Under the pieces are notes generated by a model, which did not search any database, was not told where the DNA came from, and saw nothing but the letters and a program-made list of their open reading frames with translations. From Aureivirga marina (GTDB taxonomy: Bacteria > Bacteroidota > Bacteroidia > Flavobacteriales > Flavobacteriaceae), in contig NZ_JADPIB010000002.1 in NCBI RefSeq assembly GCF_015767265.1, positions 433,786-497,785 of the forward strand: a stretch of 64,000 nucleotides of DNA, given 5' to 3'. Every line of letters starts with the position of its first letter. Within the stretch, counting starts at the first letter, position 1. Shown here piece after piece: positions 58,935-64,000 of this stretch. Made by a program: the position numbers and the translations under genes.

Positions 58935-61100
58935 CTATTGTTTATTATTGTTATTATTTTCCTTTTTTACAGGCTTCTCTTTTCTTGGAGGCCTTGGTAA
59001 AAGAGCTTTTCTAGAAACTTTAGGTTTCTTAGTTTTAGGATCAATTCCTAAATATTTTACATCAATAACATCACCAACATTTACAACATCAGTAACATTT
59101 TGTGTTCTTTCCCAAGCTAATTCAGAAATATGTAATAAAGATTCTTTTCCTTTTACAAATTCAATTACAGCTCCGAAATCTAACACTTTTACAACTTTTA
59201 CTTCATAAGCTGAACCAACTTCAGGCTTGAAAGTAATATTATCAATTTGTTGGATTACAGAATCAATTTTAGCTTGATCAGTTCCTAAAATCTCTACGAT
59301 ACCTTTACCGTCTTGTTCCTCAATAACGATAACTGTATCTGTTTCTTTTTGCATTTCTTGAATTACTTTTCCTCCAGGTCCAATAACAGCTCCAATATAT
59401 TCTTCAGGAATTGCGATTTTAACCATTTTAGGAGCATGTTCTTTCACAGCTGTTTTAGGTTCTGCGATTGTTTCTGTAATTCTATCCATAATATGAAGTC
59501 TACCATCACGAGCTTGATTTAAAGCTTGCTCTAAAATATCATAAGATAATCCTTTGATTTTGATATCCATTTGACAAGCAGTAATTCCATCTCTTGTTCC
59601 AGTAACTTTGAAATCCATATCTCCTAAGTGATCTTCATCTCCTAAGATATCAGATAAAACTGCAAAATTTCCTGTTTCTTCATCTGAGATTAATCCCATT
59701 GCGATTCCAGTAACAGGCTTTTTAATTTGAACTCCTGCATCCATTAATGCTAATGTACCAGCACAAACAGTTGCCATTGAAGAAGAACCATTTGATTCTA
59801 AAACTTCAGAAACTACACGAACTGTGTATGGAGATTCATCTGGCATTACAATTTTTAATGCTCTTTGTGCTAAGTTTCCGTGTCCAATCTCTCTTCTTGA
59901 AGTTCCTCTTAAAGGTCTAGCTTCACCAGTTGAGAATGGAGGGAAATTATAATGTAAATAGAAATTTTCTTCTGATTGGAAAGTAGGTAAATCAATTACA
60001 TTAGCTTCTCTTGAAGTTCCTAAAGTTACAGTTGCTAATGCTTGCGTTTCTCCTCTTGTGAAAACTGCTGAACCATGTGTAGATGGTAAATAGTCAATTT
60101 CACTCCAAATAGGACGAATATCTGTTGTTTTTCTACCATCTAAACGTAATCCTTCATTTAAAACCAAATCACGAATTGCTTTTTTATGGTATTTATTGAA
60201 ATATTTTCCAACTAATTCTCCTACTTCTTCTAATTCTTCTTCTGAGAAAGTTTCTTTTAATTCATCTTTGATGATAGAGAATTTTTCACCTCTTTCTTTT
60301 TTAGAACTTCCTTCTTTTGCGATTGCATATACTCTATCGTATACAAAATCTTTAATTTTTTCTGCTAAAGCTTCATCTTCTGCTGCTTCAGCATATTCTC
60401 TTGTTTCAGTTACATTTAACTTTTCAGCTAATTTTAACTGCGCTTCACACTGAATTTTGATAGCATCATGTGCAACTTTAATTGCTTCTACCATTTCAGC
60501 TTCAGAAACTTCTTTCATTTCCCCTTCTACCATCGTTACAGAATCTGCAGAAGCACCAACCATTAAGTCGATATCTGCTTGCTCTAACTGCTCACGAGTT
60601 GGGTTAATGATATATTCTCCATCTAAACGTACGACACGTACTTCTGAAATTGGAGCTTCAAATGGAACATCAGAAATCGCTAAACATGCAGAAGCAGCAA
60701 GACCTGCTAAAGCATCTGGCATAACATTTTCGTCATGAGACATTAATTGAATCATGATTTGTGTTTCATTGTGGTAATCTTTTGGGAAAAGAGGACGTAA
60801 TACACGATCTACTAGACGCATTGTAAGAATTTCTTCTGTACTTGGTCTCGCTTCACGCTTGAAAAATCCTCCTGGGAATCTACCTGCAGCTGCAAATTTT
60901 TCTCTATAATCTACAGTTAATGGTAGGAAATCTACACCTTCATTGGCTTCTCTGGCTGAAACAAGAGTTGCTAGCAACATAGAATTTCCCATTCTTACTA
61001 CTACAGACGCGTCTGCCTGCTTTGCTAGTTTTCCTGTTTCGATGGAAATGGTTCTACCATCCCCTAAATCAATAATTTCTGTATGAACTTTAGGAATCAT
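58935..61100 (-). CDS. pnp: Polyribonucleotide nucleotidyltransferase (PNPase)
   Basis: 721 residues. Phosphorolytic 3'-5' exoribonuclease and RNA-tailing enzyme. Two RNase PH-like domains are visible ([47 protein letters not shown]), with [13 protein letters not shown] in the first. The KH domain ([20 protein letters not shown], about 566-586) and S1 domain ([17 protein letters not shown], from about 628) close it. A short Lys/Asn-rich tail ends the protein. Follows rpsO, as in many bacteria, with a hairpin-bearing leader. Confidence 0.98.
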   Translation of the reverse strand: MIPKVHTEIIDLGDGRTISIETGKLAKQADASVVVRMGNSMLLATLVSAREANEGVDFLPLTVDYREKFAAAGRFPGGFFKREARPSTEEILTMRLVDRVLRPLFPKDYHNETQIMIQLMSHDENVMPDALAGLAASACLAISDVPFEAPISEVRVVRLDGEYIINPTREQLEQADIDLMVGASADSVTMVEGEMKEVSEAEMVEAIKVAHDAIKIQCEAQLKLAEKLNVTETREYAEAAEDEALAEKIKDFVYDRVYAIAKEGSSKKERGEKFSIIKDELKETFSEEELEEVGELVGKYFNKYHKKAIRDLVLNEGLRLDGRKTTDIRPIWSEIDYLPSTHGSAVFTRGETQALATVTLGTSREANVIDLPTFQSEENFYLHYNFPPFSTGEARPLRGTSRREIGHGNLAQRALKIVMPDESPYTVRVVSEVLESNGSSSMATVCAGTLALMDAGVQIKKPVTGIAMGLISDEETGNFAVLSDILGDEDHLGDMDFKVTGTRDGITACQMDIKIKGLSYDILEQALNQARDGRLHIMDRITETIAEPKTAVKEHAPKMVKIAIPEEYIGAVIGPGGKVIQEMQKETDTVIVIEEQDGKGIVEILGTDQAKIDSVIQQIDNITFKPEVGSAYEVKVVKVLDFGAVIEFVKGKESLLHISELAWERTQNVTDVVNVGDVIDVKYLGIDPKTKKPKVSRKALLPRPPRKEKPVKKENNNNNKQ

Positions 61101-61127
61101 AAAAAATTTTTAGTTCTTAATTAAACA

Positions 61128-61175
61128 ATTGGTTTGTGTGTTGTGTTGTTGTGTTGTTTTTGTGTGTAAACCAAT
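61128..61175 (-). promoter_or_regulatory. pnp leader hairpin with A/C-only loop
   Basis: On the transcript the stem ATTGGTTT / AAACCAAT encloses a 32-nt loop made only of A and C (ACACAC, AACAACAC type). It lies 28 nt upstream of the pnp ATG, between rpsO and pnp. Confidence 0.5.
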
Positions 61176-61211
61176 GAAAAGTTATATTTAAGCTTTCTTA
61201 ATATAAATAAA

Positions 61212-61238
61212 AAAAGAGGCAAAAAGCCTCTCTTTTCT
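61212..61238 (-). terminator. Intrinsic terminator of rpsO
   Basis: On the minus strand: AGAGGC, loop TTTTT, GCCTCT, then a T run. It directly follows the rpsO stop and separates it from pnp. Confidence 0.85.
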
Positions 61239-61243
61239 TGGAA

Positions 61244-61513
61244 TTATTTTCTAATTCCTAATTCTTTTATGATTGCACGATATCTGTTGATATCTTTTTT
61301 CTTTAGGTAGTCTAATAAGCTTCTTCTTTTACCTACTAACTTTACTAATGAACGCTCTGTGTTATAATCTTTACGATTTTTCTTTAAGTGCTCAGTTAAA
61401 TGGTTAATTCTGTAAGTAAATAAAGCAATTTGTCCTTCTGAAGTTCCAGTATCAGTTGCTGACTTACCGTGCTTTGCAAAAATTTCTTGTTTTTTCTCTG
61501 CTGTTAAATACAT
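61244..61513 (-). CDS. rpsO: 30S ribosomal protein S15
   Basis: 89 residues, the full normal length. Family signatures DTGTSEGQIALFTYRINHLTEHLKKNRKDYNTERSLVKLVGKRRSLLDYLKK (in parts) and DINRYRAIIKELGIRK are present. It binds 16S rRNA in the small subunit platform. A TAAATTTG promoter box precedes a ~60-nt leader. The rpsO-pnp order is widely conserved; here a terminator lies between them. Confidence 0.98.
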   Translation of the reverse strand: MYLTAEKKQEIFAKHGKSATDTGTSEGQIALFTYRINHLTEHLKKNRKDYNTERSLVKLVGKRRSLLDYLKKKDINRYRAIIKELGIRK

Positions 61514-61577
61514 GCTAACATTAAATTTTAATTAATAATTTTTATGTATTGATAACTTCAATAGTTATTCAAAGCTG

Positions 61578-61585
61578 CAAATTTA
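61578..61585 (-). promoter_or_regulatory. Promoter -7 box for rpsO
   Basis: Minus strand TAAATTTG (then C) matches TAnnTTTG, about 65 nt upstream of the rpsO ATG. Confidence 0.6.
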
Positions 61586-61673
61586 CTATTATTTTTTTGA
61601 ATACAAGTCGTAAAATTAAAATATTACAAATCCTTTGGAAAATTCTAACAAATAATAGTGAATCCTTAAGTTC

Positions 61674-62534
61674 TTAGGAACGAATAGGATTATTTTGCAC
61701 TAAATCAATATATAAATTAATTTGCTTCTTTAAATTCTTTCTTTCTACAATCTTATCTAAGAATCCGTGTTCTAATACAAATTCAGCTCTTTGGAATCCT
61801 TCTGGTAAGTCTTTACCTGTAGTATCTTTTACTACGCGAGGTCCTGCGAAACCAATTAAAGCATTAGGCTCTGCGATGTTGATATCTCCTAACATTGCGT
61901 AAGATGCTGTAGTTCCTCCTGTTGTTGGATCTGTACATAATGAGATGTATGGTAATTTAGCTTCTGCTAATTGTGCCAACTTTGAAGATGTTTTTACTAA
62001 CTGCATTAATGAAAGTGAAGCTTCCATCATTCTTGCTCCTCCTGATTTAGAAATCATCAAGAATGGAAGTTTATTTTTAATAGCATAATCAATTGCTCTT
62101 GCAATCTTTTCTCCTACTACACTTCCCATGGAACCTCCAATAAAACTAAAGTCCATTGCAGCAACAACTAAATTTCTTCCAAAAGATTTTCCAACGGCTG
62201 TACGAACAGCATCTTTTAAATTAGTTTTGCTTTGCGCAGCTTTTAAACGGTCTGTATATTTTTTTGTGTCCTCGAATTGTAATGGATCTTTCGATACCAT
62301 ATCTGCATCCAATTCCTCAAATTCATTATTGTCAAATAAAATTTCAAAGTATTCAGCACTACCAACCCTCACGTGATATCCATCTTCAGGGCTTACATAT
62401 AGATTTCTCTTTAACTCGTCTGAATCAACTATCTTACCACTAGGTGTTTTATACCATAATCCTTTTGGGACATCTTTCTTAGCTTCTGTTGGCGTTTGTA
62501 TCCCTTTATCTTTTCTTTTAAACCAAGATGACAT
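61674..62534 (-). CDS. accD: Acetyl-CoA carboxylase carboxyltransferase subunit beta
   Basis: 286 residues. Transfers CO2 from carboxybiotin to acetyl-CoA in fatty-acid synthesis, with AccA. The crotonase-like carboxyltransferase fold is clear: [74 protein letters not shown]. The usual N-terminal zinc finger (four Cys) is absent: after [19 protein letters not shown] the sequence passes to [12 protein letters not shown] without cysteines. Such Cys-less forms are known in Bacteroidota; the window cannot show more. Confidence 0.96.
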   Translation of the reverse strand: MSSWFKRKDKGIQTPTEAKKDVPKGLWYKTPSGKIVDSDELKRNLYVSPEDGYHVRVGSAEYFEILFDNNEFEELDADMVSKDPLQFEDTKKYTDRLKAAQSKTNLKDAVRTAVGKSFGRNLVVAAMDFSFIGGSMGSVVGEKIARAIDYAIKNKLPFLMISKSGGARMMEASLSLMQLVKTSSKLAQLAEAKLPYISLCTDPTTGGTTASYAMLGDINIAEPNALIGFAGPRVVKDTTGKDLPEGFQRAEFVLEHGFLDKIVERKNLKKQINLYIDLVQNNPIRS

Positions 62535-62589
62535 AGTGTATATGGGTTTTATGATTTCGTATTTAAAATGGGGAGCAATTTAATAAAAA

Positions 62590-62631
62590 AATAAAGAGTA
62601 TTTAAATTAAGTTCAAATACTCTTCATTTTT
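62590..62631 (-). terminator. Intrinsic terminator of fbaA
   Basis: Arms AAGAGTATTT (62594-62603) and AAATACTCTT (62615-62624); on the minus strand a T run follows. It lies 15 nt after the aldolase stop. Confidence 0.85.
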
Positions 62632-62645
62632 ATTAAATTATAGTA

Positions 62646-63713
62646 TTATAATGTATCTACATTATTTAAATCTTCAAAAGCTTGCTTTAAACGAGCTTTA
62701 AAAGTTAATTCTCCTTCTCTAATCCATTTTCTTGGATCGTAATATTTCTTATTTGGAACGTCATCTCCTTCTGGATTTCCAATCTGAGTTTTTAAATACT
62801 CTTTCTTTCCCTCCATATAATCTCTAATTCCTTCCATATAAGCAAATTGAAGATCTGTATCAATATTCATTTTGATAGTTCCATAAGAAATCGCTTCTCT
62901 AATTTCTTCTAAAGAAGAACCTGAACCTCCATGGAATACAAAATCTACAGGGTTTTTCTCTGTATTAAATTTCTCTTCAATATGTTTTTGTGAATTATCT
63001 AAGATTTTTGGTGTAAGCTTTACATTTCCAGGTTTGTAAACTCCATGAACATTTCCAAATGACGCCGCAATTGTAAACTTATCACTTACTTTCTTTAATT
63101 CTTCATAAGCATAAGCAACTTCTTCTGGCTGTGTATATAATTTTGATGAATCAACATCTGTATTATCAACTCCGTCTTCTTCTCCACCTGTAATTCCTAA
63201 CTCGATTTCTAATGTCATCCCCATTTTCGACATTCTTTCTAAGTATTGTTTACAGATTTCGATATTCTCTTCCAAAGGTTCTTCTGATAAATCAATCATA
63301 TGAGAACTATATAAAGGTTTTCCTGTTTCTTTATAAAATTGTTCTCCTGCATCTAATAAACCATCAATCCAAGGAAGTAATTTTTTTGCACAATGATCTG
63401 TGTGTAAAATCACAGGAACTTCATAAGCGTCTGCTAATAAATGAATGTGTTTTGCTCCAGCAACAGCTCCAGCAATCGCAGCTTTTTGATTTTCATTAGA
63501 CAATCCTTTACCTGCATTAAAATGTGCTCCACCGTTTGAAAATTGAATAATTACAGGTGCATTTAATTCTTTTGCTGTTTCTAAAACTGAATTAATTGTA
63601 CTTGAACTTGTAACGTTTACTGCAGGAAGTGCAAAATTTTTGGCTTTTGCTAATTTGAAAATTTCTTGAACTGCATCACCTGTAGCAACGCCTGGTTTAA
63701 TTTGATTACTCAT
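62646..63713 (-). CDS. fbaA: Class II fructose-bisphosphate aldolase
   Basis: 355 residues. Zinc-dependent aldolase of glycolysis and gluconeogenesis. Metal-binding and catalytic sequences are visible: ILHTDHCAKKLLPW (His and Asp near 107-110), GITGGEEDGVDN, SFGNVHGVYKPGNVKL (His), and FVFHGGSGSSLEEI (His). The loop MIDLSEEPLEENI follows the family pattern. Length matches the E. coli-type class IIA form. A TACCTTTG promoter lies just upstream. Confidence 0.97.
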   Translation of the reverse strand: MSNQIKPGVATGDAVQEIFKLAKAKNFALPAVNVTSSSTINSVLETAKELNAPVIIQFSNGGAHFNAGKGLSNENQKAAIAGAVAGAKHIHLLADAYEVPVILHTDHCAKKLLPWIDGLLDAGEQFYKETGKPLYSSHMIDLSEEPLEENIEICKQYLERMSKMGMTLEIELGITGGEEDGVDNTDVDSSKLYTQPEEVAYAYEELKKVSDKFTIAASFGNVHGVYKPGNVKLTPKILDNSQKHIEEKFNTEKNPVDFVFHGGSGSSLEEIREAISYGTIKMNIDTDLQFAYMEGIRDYMEGKKEYLKTQIGNPEGDDVPNKKYYDPRKWIREGELTFKARLKQAFEDLNNVDTL

Positions 63714-63739
63714 TTTGTTGATGTTGTTTTATAGTTGTA

Positions 63740-63747
63740 CAAAGGTA
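63740..63747 (-). promoter_or_regulatory. Promoter -7 box for fbaA
   Basis: Minus strand TACCTTTG matches TAnnTTTG, 27 nt upstream of the ATG. Confidence 0.6.
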
Positions 63748-63842
63748 AAAAAAAAGTATTCCGATACTCCGAAAATTTTCGGAATGTCAATTTGCTTCTT
63801 TTTTTCTCAAAAAAACCTTTGATTTTTTAATAAAACAAAAAT

Positions 63843-64000
63843 TTACTCTCCTTTTCTCGCCTTATATTCTCTAGGTAAATTACAATAATAAATCATATCA
63901 TTAATAGGTGTAGGAACATCGTTTTCTTTTCCTAATTTTACCACCATTCCATTTAAATAATCAATTTCTGAATGCTTTCCATTCCATAAATCTCTACATG
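63843..64000 (-). CDS. C-terminus of 2-dehydropantoate 2-reductase-like protein (cut by window edge)
   Basis: The minus frame ends at TAA 63843-63845 and is open to the window edge. Visible product: RDLWNGKHSEIDYLNGMVVK, then LGKENDVPTPINDMIYYC and LPREYKARKGE. The E-I-D-x-L-N-G-x-V-V-x-L-G-x-E-x-x-V-P-T-P pattern is diagnostic of the PanE/ApbA C-terminal domain, which reduces ketopantoate in pantothenate synthesis. The rest of the gene lies outside, so PanE itself and a paralogue cannot be distinguished. Confidence 0.8.
   Translation of the reverse strand, partial: CRDLWNGKHSEIDYLNGMVVKLGKENDVPTPINDMIYYCNLPREYKARKGE

Noticed and set aside
1-64000. Insertion sequences
   Set aside because: No transposase-like product or terminal inverted repeats with target duplications were found.

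Overview
The window looks like chromosomal DNA of a low-GC Bacteroidota, most likely class Flavobacteriia. Promoters carry the Bacteroidota TAnnTTTG -7 box, and there is little sign of Shine-Dalgarno sites. Core genes include methylmalonyl-CoA mutase, a DivIC/FtsB-type protein, uridine kinase, PNPase, ribosomal protein S15, AccD and class II aldolase. A GldM-like lipoprotein and tail-fibre-like surface proteins also fit. I cannot name the genus from sequence alone.

Left core (1-5.8 kb): the end of an unknown membrane protein, then mutB/mutA, ftsB-like and udk on the minus strand, a secreted His/Pro-rich DUF6515-like protein, and tRNA-Leu(GAG).

Integrated element (about 5.82-31.43 kb): the 3' part of tRNA-Leu is repeated at 31381, marking the ends of a ~25.6 kb element. 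Its left end holds a tyrosine recombinase, long direct repeats and small genes. A leftward replication-like module follows (winged-helix protein, DnaC-like ATPase, small HTH protein, membrane coiled-coil protein), with an XRE regulator and a candidate small RNA. The rest is almost entirely defence-type cargo: two HEPN proteins, an AbiC-like protein, a PLD-family nuclease, and a type I restriction system with an AlbA_2/ATPase gene inside it, a YgjP-like metallopeptidase and a GIY-YIG protein. The cargo ends with a three-gene operon of UvrD-like helicase, DarT-like ADP-ribosyltransferase and ADP-ribosylglycohydrolase, which is the best candidate for an unusual system. No capsid, terminase, relaxase or conjugation gene was recognised, so the element resembles a phage satellite or a mobilised island. 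TGGACA-rich repeats punctuate the cargo, and a TTTTACGG palindrome lies upstream of several of the defence genes.

Right of the element (31.4-37.5 kb): a deleted and frameshifted second copy of the integrase marks an older element at the same site. Beyond it lie an LRR protein, an RHS toxin gene broken at a poly-A tract, a YoaP-type acetyltransferase and a metalloprotease toxin with a DNRPE...KLQ leader like those of Bacteroidota contractile-injection effectors.

Accessory chromosomal region (37.6-58.8 kb): SDR enzyme, AraC and HxlR regulators, NTF2-like proteins, lipoproteins, DoxX, a nucleoside hydrolase-like protein, a complete type II-like Zorya operon (zorA, zorB, zorE-like HNH), an EgtB/EgtD pair, and an exported NTF2/DJ-1 fusion.

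Right core (58.9-64 kb): pnp, rpsO, accD and fbaA on the minus strand, then the end of a ketopantoate reductase-like gene cut by the window edge.
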